A DNA stretch of 64,000 nucleotides from Ga0077530 sp046293075 (GCA_046293075.1 JBKBPL010000023.1:1-64000), one strand, 5' to 3'. Positions 51,012 to 60,520 are shown, numbered from the stretch's first letter. Notes: a model not told the origin generated them from the letters alone. A program made the numbers and translations.

Positions 51012-51884
51012 TTACTCGTACGCGCGCTCGGGCCACCATGGAAAGGAGTGCGGCATATCCGCCGAGATGCGGCCTGGAAAACGCGCGGGGCGCTTCTCGA
51101 GGAAGGCCGCGACGCCCTCGCGCGCATCGGCGCTCGCGCCGGTCTCGACCATGAGGCGGCTGTCGATCTTGTGCGCCTCCATGGGGTGATCGGCGCCGAG
51201 CATCCGCCACTGCATCTGCCGCATGAGCGCGACCGAGATGCCGGATGTGTTCTCGGCGATCTCGCGCGCGAGCGCGCGCGCCGCCGGAAGCAGGCTCTCG
51301 GGCGCCAGAACCTTCTTCACGAGGCGACCGTCGAGGGCTTCGGCCGCATCGAACACGCGGCCGGTCATCGTCCATTCCAGGGCCTGGGAGATGCCGACAA
51401 TGCGCGGCAGGAACCAGCTCGAGCAGGCCTCCATGACCACGCCGCGGCGCGCGAAGACGAAGCCGAAGCGGGCGGCCTCCGAGGCGAGGCGGATATCCAT
51501 GGGAAGCAGCATGGTCGCGCCGATGCCGACCGCCGGGCCGTTGACTGCGGCGATGACGGGCTTGAGGCACGCGAAGATGCGCAGGCTGACGCGGCCACCG
51601 CCATCCCGCGCGCTGTCGTCCGAGGGATTGGAACCTTTGACGAGACCGCGTGCGGCGTAGTCGAAGGTTCCGGCGCCGCCGGAGAGATCGGCGCCGGCGC
51701 AGAAGGCCCGCCCTTCGCCCGTGACGATGACCGCGCGGACGGCATCGTCGCGGTCGATTTCATCCAAGGCGGCGATGATCTCGCGGCCCATGTCGCGGTT
51801 GAAGGCGTTGAGCTTCTCGGGACGGTTCAGCGTGATGGTCGCGATGCCGTCCGCGACCTCGTATCGTATGGCGGTGAACTCCAT
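51012..51884 (-). CDS. Enoyl-CoA hydratase/isomerase
   Basis: A 290-residue crotonase. Oxyanion-hole motif AFCAGADLSGGAG and IAAVNGPAVGIGATMLLPMDIRLASEAARFGFVF; the position of the second Glu is in RRGVVMEACSSWFLPRIVG, where a Glu and Cys appear in place of the more usual Asp/Gly. C-terminus PHSFPWWPERAYE is typical of a subgroup. It would hydrate or isomerise an enoyl-CoA. The 21-bp spacing to the upstream SDR gene suggests an operon. Confidence 0.9.
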   Translation of the reverse strand: MEFTAIRYEVADGIATITLNRPEKLNAFNRDMGREIIAALDEIDRDDAVRAVIVTGEGRAFCAGADLSGGAGTFDYAARGLVKGSNPSDDSARDGGGRVSLRIFACLKPVIAAVNGPAVGIGATMLLPMDIRLASEAARFGFVFARRGVVMEACSSWFLPRIVGISQALEWTMTGRVFDAAEALDGRLVKKVLAPESLLPAARALAREIAENTSGISVALMRQMQWRMLGADHPMEAHKIDSRLMVETGASADAREGVAAFLEKRPARFPGRISADMPHSFPWWPERAYE

Positions 51885-51904
51885 CGCGGTCGTCCTTCCG
51901 AGTG

Positions 51905-52681
51905 TCAGAACAGCGCGTAGCCGCCGTCGATCAGGAAGGTGTCGCCGGTGTGGAAGCGCGAGGCGGAGCTCATGAGATAGATCGCGATGCCGCCGAAGTC
52001 GTCGCCCGTGCCCCAGCGGCGCATGGGCACGCGCTTCAGCACGTTGTCGTGGAATTTCTCGTTGGCGATCAGATTGGCGGTCATGTCCGTCTCGATCCAG
52101 CCCGGCAAGATGGCGTGCGCGCGGATGCCATAGCGGGCATACTCCACGGCGAGCGAGCGGATCATGCCGATCATGGCGCTCTTGGTGGCGGCATAGTGCT
52201 CATTGCGCGGCGGGCCCGAGATCGCAGCGAGGGAGGACGTGCCGACGAGCACGCCGCCACCGCCCCGCTCGACCATGTGGCGGGCGGCGGCGCGGAATGT
52301 GTAGAAGGCGCCGTCGAGGTTGATGCGCGTGACGCGCTTCCACTCCTCGGTTGGCATCTCGCCGAACGAGGCATGGCCACTGCGGCCGCTGACGCCGGCA
52401 TTCGCAAAGCAGCCGTCGACGCGGCCGAGCACCTTGAGCGTCTCGGCAAAGCCCTGCGCAACCGCGGTCTCGTCGCCCACGTCCACCTGCAGGGCAAGGA
52501 TGCGCCGGCCCGTCTTCTCGAGGTCGGCCTTGGCGGCGGCATTCTTGGCGGCATTCGTGCCCCAGATCGCGACATCCGCGCCCGCCTCTGCGACGGCCTT
52601 CGCCATGCCAAGACCGATGCCGCCGTTGCCGCCAGTGACGAGGGCAACCTGGCCCGTCAGATCGAATGCCGCGTAGGTCAT
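51905..52681 (-). CDS. Short-chain dehydrogenase/reductase (FabG-like)
   Basis: A 258-residue SDR: cofactor motif LVTGGNGGIGLGMA, NAG motif CFANAGVSGR, catalytic Ser in GTSSLAAISG and Tyr/Lys in YAATKSAMIG. C-terminus HTGDTFLIDGGYALF is typical. It could oxidise a 3-hydroxyacyl-CoA made by the crotonase 21 bp downstream, though this is context only. Confidence 0.92.
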   Translation of the reverse strand: MTYAAFDLTGQVALVTGGNGGIGLGMAKAVAEAGADVAIWGTNAAKNAAAKADLEKTGRRILALQVDVGDETAVAQGFAETLKVLGRVDGCFANAGVSGRSGHASFGEMPTEEWKRVTRINLDGAFYTFRAAARHMVERGGGGVLVGTSSLAAISGPPRNEHYAATKSAMIGMIRSLAVEYARYGIRAHAILPGWIETDMTANLIANEKFHDNVLKRVPMRRWGTGDDFGGIAIYLMSSASRFHTGDTFLIDGGYALF

Positions 52682-52831
52682 GCCTGCCTTCCCCCTTGAG
52701 TGCCTGTTCGGCCGCCATCATGACCGGCCGGCAGGCGCGTGCAAGCCCGGATCGCGCGCTGCGCGGGATGACGGGTGGCTGCCGGAGCGATAGGCTGCCC
52801 CAGAGCAGGAACCAGCAACGAGGTGGCGCCG

Positions 52832-53773
52832 ATGGCCGATCACGTTCTTAAATCCCGCGTCGGGACCGTCCATTGGGGCTACTTCGACGCTGAGGAAAAG
52901 CCGGTACTCACGATCCGGAGCGGCGACCGCGTGACCGTGGAGACGCTCAGCGGCGCGCCGGATGTGATGCCGCCGCCCTCGTCGGGCCTCAAGATTTTGC
53001 CGGAGCTGCTCGAGGTTCATGCCCAGGTCCCGCGCAAGCTGCCGGGGCACATTCTGACCGGGCCGATCGCCATCGAGGGCGCCATGCCGGGCGACGTGCT
53101 CCAGGTGGACATCGAGGCCATCGAATGCCGGCAGGACTGGGGCTACAACGCGATCCGTCCGCTGTCCGGTGCGCTGCCGCTCGAGTTCGATCGCGTGCGC
53201 ATCGTGCATATCCCGATGGACCACAAGCGCGGCGTCGGCAAGCTCGCGTGGGGCGCTGAAGTGCCGCTCAAGCCATTTTTCGGCGTGATGGGCGTCGCGC
53301 CGCCGCCGTCGTGGGGCATGATCACGTCGCTCGCACCGCGCCAGCACGGCGGCAACATGGACAACAAGGAGCTGGTCGCCGGGACGACGCTGTTTCTGCC
53401 CGTGCACGTGCCCGGCGCGAACTTCTCGGCGGGTGATGGGCATGGCGCGCAGGGGGACGGTGAGGTCTGCGTGACCGCGATCGAGACCGCGCTCAAGGGC
53501 ACCTTCCGCTTCATACTGCACAAGGGCGGCACGCTCGACTGGCCACGTGCGGAGACACCCACGCACGCCATCACCATGGCCTTCGATCCCGACCTAGACA
53601 GTGCCGCACGCGCGGCATTGCGCGACATGATCAAGCTGCTTGGGGAAAAGAAGGGCCTCTCGCGCGAGGATGCCTATATGCTCTGCAGCCTTGCCGCGGA
53701 CCTGCGCGTGACGCAGCTCGTCAACGGCCACAACGGTGTGCACGTGATGCTGGAGAAGAGGTATCTGGCGTAG
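52832..53773 (+). CDS. Acetamidase/formamidase family protein
   Basis: A 313-residue member of the FmdA/AmdA family, starting at ATG 52832. Typical motifs are GHILTGPIAIEGAMPGDVL, PSWGMITSLAPRQHGGNMDNKELVAGTTLFLPVHVPGANFSAGDGHGAQGDGEVCVTAIE (metal ligands in the GDxHAxQGDGE region) and MLCSLAADLRVTQLVNG. It hydrolyses formamide, acetamide or a related small amide. With the nearby amidase, this suggests use of amides as nitrogen sources. It is alone on the plus strand. Confidence 0.92.
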   Translation: MADHVLKSRVGTVHWGYFDAEEKPVLTIRSGDRVTVETLSGAPDVMPPPSSGLKILPELLEVHAQVPRKLPGHILTGPIAIEGAMPGDVLQVDIEAIECRQDWGYNAIRPLSGALPLEFDRVRIVHIPMDHKRGVGKLAWGAEVPLKPFFGVMGVAPPPSWGMITSLAPRQHGGNMDNKELVAGTTLFLPVHVPGANFSAGDGHGAQGDGEVCVTAIETALKGTFRFILHKGGTLDWPRAETPTHAITMAFDPDLDSAARAALRDMIKLLGEKKGLSREDAYMLCSLAADLRVTQLVNGHNGVHVMLEKRYLA

Positions 53774-53875
53774 TGCGGCGCGGTCGGGCCGCGCTGGGAG
53801 CTCCGTTTCGGAACTCCGCTTCGGGACTCCGAGTGTACATTCCGGAGCGTACGTCGCCGTGTGGTCCGCCCACGC

Positions 53876-54799
53876 CTAGCGCTCGCTCAAGCACCGTCGC
53901 AGGAATGCGATCTCCGCCATTGTCGCCTCCTGGAAGATGGCGCCTCCCGGTTCGTACACGTCGAAGTGCCCTCCGCTGTATGTGTGCACCTCGGCGGTTG
54001 GCGTTGCGTCCACGGTGCGCTTGGCCACGCGGTACGGGGAGAGCGTGTCCTCGATGCAGAGGACATAGAGAACCGGGCAGCGCACATCACGAGCGCGCAA
54101 TGCCGGCCGATGGTTGGGGATTTGTAGGATTATCCGTGCGGGCGCGTAGTTGAGGCCAGTTCCGTCGACGTTGAGCAGCCGGAATCCATACAAGGCATCG
54201 GGGGTCGTCAGCACCCCGATCCCGCCTTGCGCGGCACAGATCGGAATGTTGATAGGGGGCAGCCCCAGACGCCCGGCGACGCGGTCGCAGTAGGCCGCTA
54301 GGAGGGTTGCGGCCAGCGCCAGACCTTTCGGACGGTAGTCAATTCTCGCCCGACCATCGAGAAATGGGGTCTGCGCTACCACGGCGGCAATCCGGCCATC
54401 TTCTGCTGCCGTCAACAGCGCGTGTCCGCCGCCGAACGACGTGCCGAACAGCGCGACACGCTCAGGATCGGTCCAGCTTATGCCTCGCGCGTAGGCGACT
54501 GCCGATCGCCAGTCCTCTAGCTGGCGGGGAATGTCGACCAACTGGCGCGGCTTGCCCTCGCTCGCGCCGAGATGACGGTAGTCGAACAACAGCACCGGCA
54601 GTCCAGCTTCGGCCAACGCCTCCGCGGTGGCGTCAAGCCGCGCGTGCCGCGGCGCACCAAGGCCGTGCGCAAGCACCACCATTCCATTTGTGCACGCTTG
54701 CACGGGCCGGTAGAGCCAAGCGGCGCATCGCTCCTTGCCGGAGAGGAAGCCGACGTCCTCCCGCACCCATTGCTGGGACTGCCTTTCGGGAGACGGCAT
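53876..54799 (-). CDS. Alpha/beta hydrolase (dienelactone hydrolase-like)
   Basis: A 307-residue hydrolase, start at ATG 54799 behind GGGAGGG. The elements are VVLAHGLGAPRHARLDATAEALAEAG (oxyanion region), FDYRHLGASEG, nucleophile elbow ALFGTSFGGGHAL, an Asp in VLCIEDTLSPY, and the final His in YSGGHFDVYEP. An esterase or peptidase S9-like activity is likely; substrate unknown. It is on the minus strand, 140 bp from the ABC transporter block. Confidence 0.85.
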   Translation of the reverse strand: MPSPERQSQQWVREDVGFLSGKERCAAWLYRPVQACTNGMVVLAHGLGAPRHARLDATAEALAEAGLPVLLFDYRHLGASEGKPRQLVDIPRQLEDWRSAVAYARGISWTDPERVALFGTSFGGGHALLTAAEDGRIAAVVAQTPFLDGRARIDYRPKGLALAATLLAAYCDRVAGRLGLPPINIPICAAQGGIGVLTTPDALYGFRLLNVDGTGLNYAPARIILQIPNHRPALRARDVRCPVLYVLCIEDTLSPYRVAKRTVDATPTAEVHTYSGGHFDVYEPGGAIFQEATMAEIAFLRRCLSER

Positions 54800-54939
54800 C
54801 TGCCCTCCCTGAACCTTCGACCATCTGCGCCGCCAAGCTTGCACACCAGTCTCGCCGCGACAACCCGCTTTCGATCAATCCCAACGGCTGGAATTGACCC
54901 AGACTCGAAGTTAATTGCAGCCACCAAGGACCGTCGCGC

Positions 54940-55782
54940 TCACACCTTCCCCTTCCACGGCACGGCCCAGCGCTCGAAGGCGCGCATCATCAGCTCGAAG
55001 GCGAACGCGACGAAGCCGATCAGCAGGATGCCGAGGATCACGACATCGGTCCTGAGAAAGTTCGAGGCATTGAACACCATCTTGCCGAGCCCGGCATCGG
55101 CGGCGACCATCTCGGCCGCGACGAGCGTCGTCCAGCCGACGCCCATGCCGATGCGCAGGCCGACCAGGATCTCAGGCAGCGCACCCGGCAGGATGATGTG
55201 ACGGATGACCTGCGCGCGCGAGGCGCCCATGGAGAGCGCAGCCTGTATCTGCTCCTGGGATACCGAGCGCACGCCGGCGCGGGCCGCGAGCGCCACCGGC
55301 GCGAAGATCGCGAGAAAGAGCAGGATGATCTTGGATTCCTCGCCAATGCCGAACCAGACGATCATCAAGGGCAGATAGGCAAGTGGCGGCAGCGGCCGGT
55401 AGAACTCTATCGGCGGGTCGAAGATGCCGCGGGCAATGCGGCTCGTGCCCATGAGGATGCCGATCGGAATGCCGAGCGCGACCGCGAGGCCAAAGGCGCC
55501 GAACACGCGCCCCATGCTGGCGAGGAAATGCCCGAGCAGGGTGGCGTTGTCGAGCTCACCGTGCACGGCCTGCCAGAAGGCTGCCCAGATGGCCTCGGGC
55601 TTGGGGAGGAAGAGCCGGCTCACCCAGCCCATGTGCGTCGCTACCCACCAGGCGCCGAGCAGGACGGCGATCGTCACGACGTTGATGGTCAGCGTGGAGC
55701 CTTCGCCGAGCACGCGGTAGCGGCTCGTGCGGACCCGGCGCGCGGGTGCGGTTGGAGCGCCTGTGGCTTCGCTCACGGCCAT
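54940..55782 (-). CDS. ABC importer permease (TauC/SsuC-like)
   Basis: A 280-residue inner-membrane permease with about six helices and the EAA loop VSQEQIQAALSMGASRAQVIRHIILPGALPEILVGLRIGMG. The N-terminal 30 residues are a Pro/Arg-rich cytoplasmic tail. Similar to sulfonate, taurine, nitrate and pyrimidine-precursor permeases. It is the last gene of a substrate-binding, ATPase and permease operon on the minus strand. Confidence 0.92.
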   Translation of the reverse strand: MAVSEATGAPTAPARRVRTSRYRVLGEGSTLTINVVTIAVLLGAWWVATHMGWVSRLFLPKPEAIWAAFWQAVHGELDNATLLGHFLASMGRVFGAFGLAVALGIPIGILMGTSRIARGIFDPPIEFYRPLPPLAYLPLMIVWFGIGEESKIILLFLAIFAPVALAARAGVRSVSQEQIQAALSMGASRAQVIRHIILPGALPEILVGLRIGMGVGWTTLVAAEMVAADAGLGKMVFNASNFLRTDVVILGILLIGFVAFAFELMMRAFERWAVPWKGKV

Positions 55783-55794
55783 GCTGATCTCCCG

Positions 55795-56610
55795 TCAGTC
55801 GCGGCGTTGGATGTCGCGCAGCACTTGCTCGCGCAGTTCGATGAAGTCCGGGCTTGCTTTCACGGTCCGCGCGTTGCGCGTCTCGATGTAGCGGCGGCCG
55901 AAATCGAGCTCGTAGGTCTTCTCGATCTTGCCGGGTCGCGGCGTCATGACGATGAGCCGCGTCGCCAGGAAGACCGCTTCCTCGACCGAATGCGTGATGA
56001 AGAAGACCATCTTGCCCGTGCGGTGCCAGACATCGAGGATCAGCTCCTGGACCTGCTCGCGCGTCAGCGCATCGAGCGCGCCGAGCGGCTCGTCCATGAG
56101 CAGCACCTCGGGGTCTGAGGCGAGGGCGCGGGCGATGCCGACGCGCTGCTGCATGCCGCCCGAAAGCTCGTAGATCATCTTTTCTGCAAAGTCGCCGAGC
56201 CCGACGAGAGCCAATTTCTCGCGCGCGATGGCGTAGCGCTCCTCCCTCGAGGCGCCGCGCATCTTGGGGCCGAACGCGACGTTGTCGATCACGTTGAGCC
56301 AGGGCATGAGCGCATGCTTCTGGAAGACGACCCCGCGGTCGGCGCCGGGGCCATCGACCGGCGCGCCGTCGAGGAGGATCTCGCCGTCCGAGGGCGGGAG
56401 GAAGCCGGCCATGCAGGAGAGGAGCGTCGTCTTCCCGCAGCCCGAGGCGCCGATCGCGACGACGAAGTCGCCGGCCTTCATGTCGAGGTTCACCCGCGCG
56501 AGCGCTTCGACGATCCCGTCGCGGGTGGCGTAGCGGACCGAGAGGTCCTTGACGTTGAGCGTGGCGTTGGCGGACCGCCGCTCGGCGGCGGGCCGTGTCA
56601 TCGTCACCAT
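55795..56610 (-). CDS. ABC importer ATPase (TauB/SsuB-like)
   Basis: A 271-residue nucleotide-binding subunit; ATG 56610 (MVTMTRPAAERR) is favoured over the long upstream frame. Walker A GASGCGKTTLLSC, Q-loop VVFQKHALMPWLNV, signature LSGGMQQRVGIARAL, Walker B VLLMDEPLGALD and switch His in FITHSVEEAV are complete. It powers the importer with the adjacent permease (12 bp) and binding protein (34 bp). Confidence 0.94.
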   Translation of the reverse strand: MVTMTRPAAERRSANATLNVKDLSVRYATRDGIVEALARVNLDMKAGDFVVAIGASGCGKTTLLSCMAGFLPPSDGEILLDGAPVDGPGADRGVVFQKHALMPWLNVIDNVAFGPKMRGASREERYAIAREKLALVGLGDFAEKMIYELSGGMQQRVGIARALASDPEVLLMDEPLGALDALTREQVQELILDVWHRTGKMVFFITHSVEEAVFLATRLIVMTPRPGKIEKTYELDFGRRYIETRNARTVKASPDFIELREQVLRDIQRRD

Positions 56611-56644
56611 GGGGCCTCTCGGTCTCCTCTGTGGGTGCGCCTGC

Positions 56645-57655
56645 CTACTTCGCCGCCGCGGCGGCGAACTCGGGATTGACGAACTTGCCGAAGTCCGCCG
56701 GGATCTCGGTGATGCGCTTCTGCTCGAGAAGGAACTTCGCCGTGTTCGCAAGCGCCTGGGCGGCCCCGCCTTTGGCGCCGCCGCCAAGCCACTTCTCGGA
56801 GGCCTGCTCAGCCGCCGTCGGGAACGCATAGTCGGCGAGCACGCCGGGGACGTCGTCGGGCTTGGCGCCGACCACTTTGGCGATCGTGGCCGCATACTCG
56901 GAGCCCTTGGCGTACTTCGACGGATTGGCCCGGTAATCGGCATCGGCCGCCGCCATGGCCTTCACATAGGCCGTCAGGAAGTCCTTGTTCTGTGCCGCCC
57001 AGGCCCGATTGACGATGATGCCATCGAATGTCGGCGCGCCTTGCTTGGCGACATCGGCGGCCGAGATGATGACCTTGCCGTCGGCCTTGACCTTGGAGAG
57101 CACGGGCTCCCAGATGAACGTCGCGTCGAGATCGCCCCGCTCCCAAGCGGCGGCGATCTCCGGCGGCCGCAGATTGAGGATCTGGATCTCTTTCGGATTG
57201 ATGCCCGCCGCATTGAGCGCGAACAGAAGCTGGTAGTGCGCCGTTGACACGAAGGGCGTCGCGACCTTCTTGCCCTTGAGACCTGCGAGCGTCGTCACGC
57301 CGGACTTGTTCGACGCAACGAGCTGCTCGGCGTTGTTGATGTCGTCCAGGATCCAGATGAGCTGGATGTCGATGCCCTGGGCGGCGGCCGCGGTGATCGG
57401 GCTCGAACCCACTTCGCCAATGGGCACCTGGCCGGACGCCATGGCCTTGATGACATCGCCGCCGCCGGCGAACATCTTCCAGGCGATCTTATAGCCGGTG
57501 GCCTTCTCGACGGCGCCGGCAGCCTGCGCCACGCGGAACGGCACGATCATGTCCTGGTGCGCGATCGTGACTTCCTTGGTCTGGGCGTTCGCGGTTCCGA
57601 TGGCGGCGGCTAAAATCATCGGCAGCGAGAACGCAAGTCTCGTTGTCGGCTTCAT
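56645..57655 (-). CDS. ABC importer substrate-binding protein (TauA/SsuA-like)
   Basis: A 336-residue periplasmic protein with a signal peptide (residues 1-24, ending TANA). The fold motifs EVTIAHQDMIVPFRVAQAAG, GQVPIGEVGSSPITAAAAQGIDIQ and LKGKKVATPFVSTAHYQLLFAL are typical of the TauA/SsuA/NMT1 cluster; substrate could be taurine, another sulfonate or a related small anion. Taurine is plausible because a TauE/SafE gene and the thiol region are elsewhere in the window, but this is inferred. Confidence 0.92.
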   Translation of the reverse strand: MKPTTRLAFSLPMILAAAIGTANAQTKEVTIAHQDMIVPFRVAQAAGAVEKATGYKIAWKMFAGGGDVIKAMASGQVPIGEVGSSPITAAAAQGIDIQLIWILDDINNAEQLVASNKSGVTTLAGLKGKKVATPFVSTAHYQLLFALNAAGINPKEIQILNLRPPEIAAAWERGDLDATFIWEPVLSKVKADGKVIISAADVAKQGAPTFDGIIVNRAWAAQNKDFLTAYVKAMAAADADYRANPSKYAKGSEYAATIAKVVGAKPDDVPGVLADYAFPTAAEQASEKWLGGGAKGGAAQALANTAKFLLEQKRITEIPADFGKFVNPEFAAAAAK

Positions 57656-57812
57656 TTGGTCGTCTCCTGTTTAGGCACTCTGGCTCCAAGCCCCCTGATC
57701 CTACACGGGCCGGATCGAAATACCAGCAGGTGAGACGGAACGTTCTGCTGAATGAAGCGGCAGCTCGGCCGCGGCAACACCGAATTTTGTGCGATGCCGT
57801 CGCCCGGGAGGC

Positions 57813-58766
57813 TCAGAATGCGCGCGCCTGCATGCCTTCCTGGTAGCGCTTGAGGTACTGACCGACAAAATCGAAGCCGACGAAGCGGCAGTAGGCATCG
57901 GCCAGCCGCTTTGTGATCGGCCCCCACACTTGCCCTTTCGGGCCGATCTCGACGCCGTTGATCCTGGTGACCGGGCAGATGCAAAGCGAGGTCGAGGTGA
58001 GAAACATCTCGTCTGCGGTATAGCTGTCGTAGAGATCGATGTCGGCCTCCGCGACCGGGATGCCCTCCGCGCGCGCGAGGTCGATCACCGTCTGGCGGCT
58101 GACGCCCGGCAGCACGAACTTCTCGCGCGGCGTGAGCACGGCGCCATCGCGCACTGTGAAGATGTTCGAGCCCATGCCCTCGGCGAGATTGCCGTTGATG
58201 TCGAGCAGTACCGCCCAGGCTTCCGGATCGGCGCTCTGCACTTCCTGGTTGGCGACGATCATGTTGAGGTAGTTGTGCGTCTTTGCGCGCGGGGTCAGCG
58301 ACTCGGGCGGCGTGCGCCGGTGCGAGGGCACGATGACGCGGATGCCCTCCTTGAAAAGCTTGGCGCGCTGCACGAGCGGCAGCGGCGTGCACTCGAGCAC
58401 GACGTTCGGCCCGTGATCGTCGAGATTGTCGCCCGGCACGTCCTTGACGCCGCGGCTGATGCGCTGGCCGAGCCAGTAGTCGTCGTCGGGGCCGAGCAGA
58501 TGGCGATTGCGCTCGAAGAGTTCCTCGGAGAGCGCGATCATGCGCTCGGGGCCGAAGCCGGGATCAATGCGCAGGTATTTGAGCGAGCGGTAGAGCCGGT
58601 CCACGTGCTCCTTCACCTTGAAGAGCTTGTGGCCGAAGCTGCGGGTCATGTCGAAGCAGCCATCACCATAGACCCAGCTCAGGTCGCGGAAGGGAATGCG
58701 CACCTCGCTCTCGGGCACGAAATTGCCGTTGAACCATGCAAGGCGGACGTTACTGCGCTCGGCCAT
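57813..58766 (-). CDS. Class IV aminotransferase (branched-chain / D-amino-acid type)
   Basis: A 317-residue PLP enzyme of fold type IV. Motifs are WFNGNFVPESEVRIPFRDLSWVYGDGCFDMTR, the Schiff-base Lys in PRAKTHNYLNMIVANQE and the phosphate-binding LAEGMGSNIFTV and TSTSLCICPVTRING. The pattern is closer to IlvE-like or D-amino-acid transaminases than to aminodeoxychorismate lyase. It lies 157 bp upstream of the ABC binding-protein gene. Confidence 0.9.
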   Translation of the reverse strand: MAERSNVRLAWFNGNFVPESEVRIPFRDLSWVYGDGCFDMTRSFGHKLFKVKEHVDRLYRSLKYLRIDPGFGPERMIALSEELFERNRHLLGPDDDYWLGQRISRGVKDVPGDNLDDHGPNVVLECTPLPLVQRAKLFKEGIRVIVPSHRRTPPESLTPRAKTHNYLNMIVANQEVQSADPEAWAVLLDINGNLAEGMGSNIFTVRDGAVLTPREKFVLPGVSRQTVIDLARAEGIPVAEADIDLYDSYTADEMFLTSTSLCICPVTRINGVEIGPKGQVWGPITKRLADAYCRFVGFDFVGQYLKRYQEGMQARAF

Positions 58767-58786
58767 GTTGGATGTTTCCCCGTTGT

Positions 58787-58913
58787 TGCTTCTCCTTCTC
58801 CCCGTCCTTCACGGGGGAAGGGCGGGATGAGGGGCGGCCACACGCGCTGATGCCGGCATGTGCCGCCGCCCCTCACCCTGGCCCTCTCCCCGCGGGCGGG
58901 GAGAGGGGACCTA
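58787..58913. repeat. Composite palindromic (REP-like) element
   Basis: Several nested inverted repeats fill the gap between the aminotransferase and succinate-semialdehyde dehydrogenase genes. The first arm pair is 58794-58805 with 58811-58821. A second pair joins the GAGGGGCGGC at about 58829-58838 with the complementary segment at about 58864-58873. The third is a near-perfect 12-bp stem (58882-58893 with 58896-58907). The arms are GC-rich with CTCCCC/GGGGAG cores, as in repetitive extragenic palindromes of Rhizobiales. The last stem lies 36 bases downstream of the dehydrogenase stop and may terminate transcription. Confidence 0.8.
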
Positions 58914-58943
58914 TTCATTATGCACGCGGCTTGCGGCGTGTGC

Positions 58944-60386
58944 TCAGAGGCCGCCCATCAGCATGTACTTCATCTCGACGAAGCCATCGATGCCGTGGCT
59001 CGAGCCCTCGCGGCCGAGACCCGATTCCTTGACGCCGCCGAACGGCGCGACCTCAGTCGAGATGATGCCCTCGTTGATGCCGACCATGCCGTACTCGAGG
59101 CCTTCCGCGACGCGCCACACGCGGCCGACATCGCGCGCATAGAAGTAGCAGGCGAGGCCGAATTCGGTGTCGTTGGCCATGGCGATGCCCTCCTCCTCGG
59201 TCTTGAACTTGAAGACCGGGGCGACGGGTCCGAACGTCTCCTCGCGCGCACACTTCATGTCGGGCGTGACATTTGCGAGCACGGTCGGCTCGAAGAAGGT
59301 GCCGCCGAGCTTGTGGCGCTTGCCGCCCGTGATGATCTTGGCGCCCTTCGCGACAGCATCGGCGATGTGCTCCTCGACCTTCTCGATGGCGGCCTTGTTG
59401 ATGAGCGGGCCCTGCATGACGCCCGTCTCCGTGCCGTCGCCGACTTTCATGGTCTGCGCCGCCTTGGCGAGCTTGTTGACGAACTCGTCATAGACCTTCT
59501 CCTGCACGAGCAGGCGGTTGGCGCAGACGCAGGTCTGGCCGGCATTGCGGTACTTTGACGCCATGGCACCCTCGACGGCCTTGTCGATGTCGGCGTCATC
59601 GAAGACGAGGAACGGCGCATTGCCGCCAAGCTCGAGCTCGACCTTCTTGATGGTCGAGGCCGACTGCGCCATCAGCACCTTGCCGATCTCCGTCGAGCCG
59701 GTGAACGTGATGCCGCGCACCTTGGGGCTCGTCGTCAGCTCCTTGCCGATCTCCGCGGACCTGCCCGTGATGACGTTGAACACGCCGGGCGGAATGCCGG
59801 CCTGCCGCGCCAGCTCGGCCAGGGCCAGCGCGGTGAGCGGCGTCTCCGTCGCGGGCTTGCACACGACCGTGCAGCCTGCGGCAAGGGCGGGCGAGACTTT
59901 GCGCGTGATCATCGCGTGCGGGAAATTCCAGGGCGTGATGGCGCCGATGACGCCGAGCGGCTGCTTGATGACGACGATGCGGCTCCCTTGCTTGAAGGTC
60001 GGGATGGTCTCGCCGTAGATGCGCTTGGCTTCCTCAGCATAGAACTCGGTGAACGAGGCGCCGTAGAGGATCTCGCCGCGCGCCTCGGGGAGGGGCTTGC
60101 CCTGCTCGCTGGTCAGCAGCAGCGCCAGCTCGTCGGCGTGTGCGACCTGGAGATCGAACCACTTGCGCAGGATGGCAGAGCGTTCCTTGGCGAGCAGCTT
60201 GCTCCAGGCTGGAAACGCTTTCTCGGCCGCGTCGATGGCCTCTTTCGTCTCGGCGGCGCCGAGGCGCGGGACCTTGGCGATTTCCTCGCCGGTCGCGGGG
60301 TTGGTGACGGGGATCTCGGGCGTGCCGACCCATTTGCCGTCGATGAAGCACTGCGTCTTCAGGAGTGTGATGACTTTCTTGTCCAT
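58944..60386 (-). CDS. gabD: Succinate-semialdehyde dehydrogenase (NAD(P)+)
   Basis: A 480-residue aldehyde dehydrogenase. Motifs are complete: ITPWNFPHAMITRKVSPALAAGCTVVCKPA, cofactor region FTGSTEIGKVL, catalytic Glu in LELGGNAPF and catalytic Cys in NAGQTCVCANRLLVQ. The sequence is closest in feel to GabD (4-aminobutyrate route); other semialdehydes cannot be excluded. The gene is on the minus strand, 134 bp downstream of recO. Confidence 0.9.
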   Translation of the reverse strand: MDKKVITLLKTQCFIDGKWVGTPEIPVTNPATGEEIAKVPRLGAAETKEAIDAAEKAFPAWSKLLAKERSAILRKWFDLQVAHADELALLLTSEQGKPLPEARGEILYGASFTEFYAEEAKRIYGETIPTFKQGSRIVVIKQPLGVIGAITPWNFPHAMITRKVSPALAAGCTVVCKPATETPLTALALAELARQAGIPPGVFNVITGRSAEIGKELTTSPKVRGITFTGSTEIGKVLMAQSASTIKKVELELGGNAPFLVFDDADIDKAVEGAMASKYRNAGQTCVCANRLLVQEKVYDEFVNKLAKAAQTMKVGDGTETGVMQGPLINKAAIEKVEEHIADAVAKGAKIITGGKRHKLGGTFFEPTVLANVTPDMKCAREETFGPVAPVFKFKTEEEGIAMANDTEFGLACYFYARDVGRVWRVAEGLEYGMVGINEGIISTEVAPFGGVKESGLGREGSSHGIDGFVEMKYMLMGGL

Positions 60387-60520
60387 GGGGTCCTCCTGGG
60401 AGATGGGTTTGATGGGTGCGCCTGCCTTGGCCCGGAATAGGGACCCGGTGGGCGTCTTCGAGGAGGATCATAGCGCCTCGGGCGGGCGCTGGCGCCCTTG
60501 TTTTTCGAGAAGCTTGCCAA

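Noticed and set aside
53773..53870. Short imperfect direct repeats of about 13 bases after the formamidase gene
   Set aside because: Copies are degenerate and few; no CRISPR or mobile-element features accompany them.
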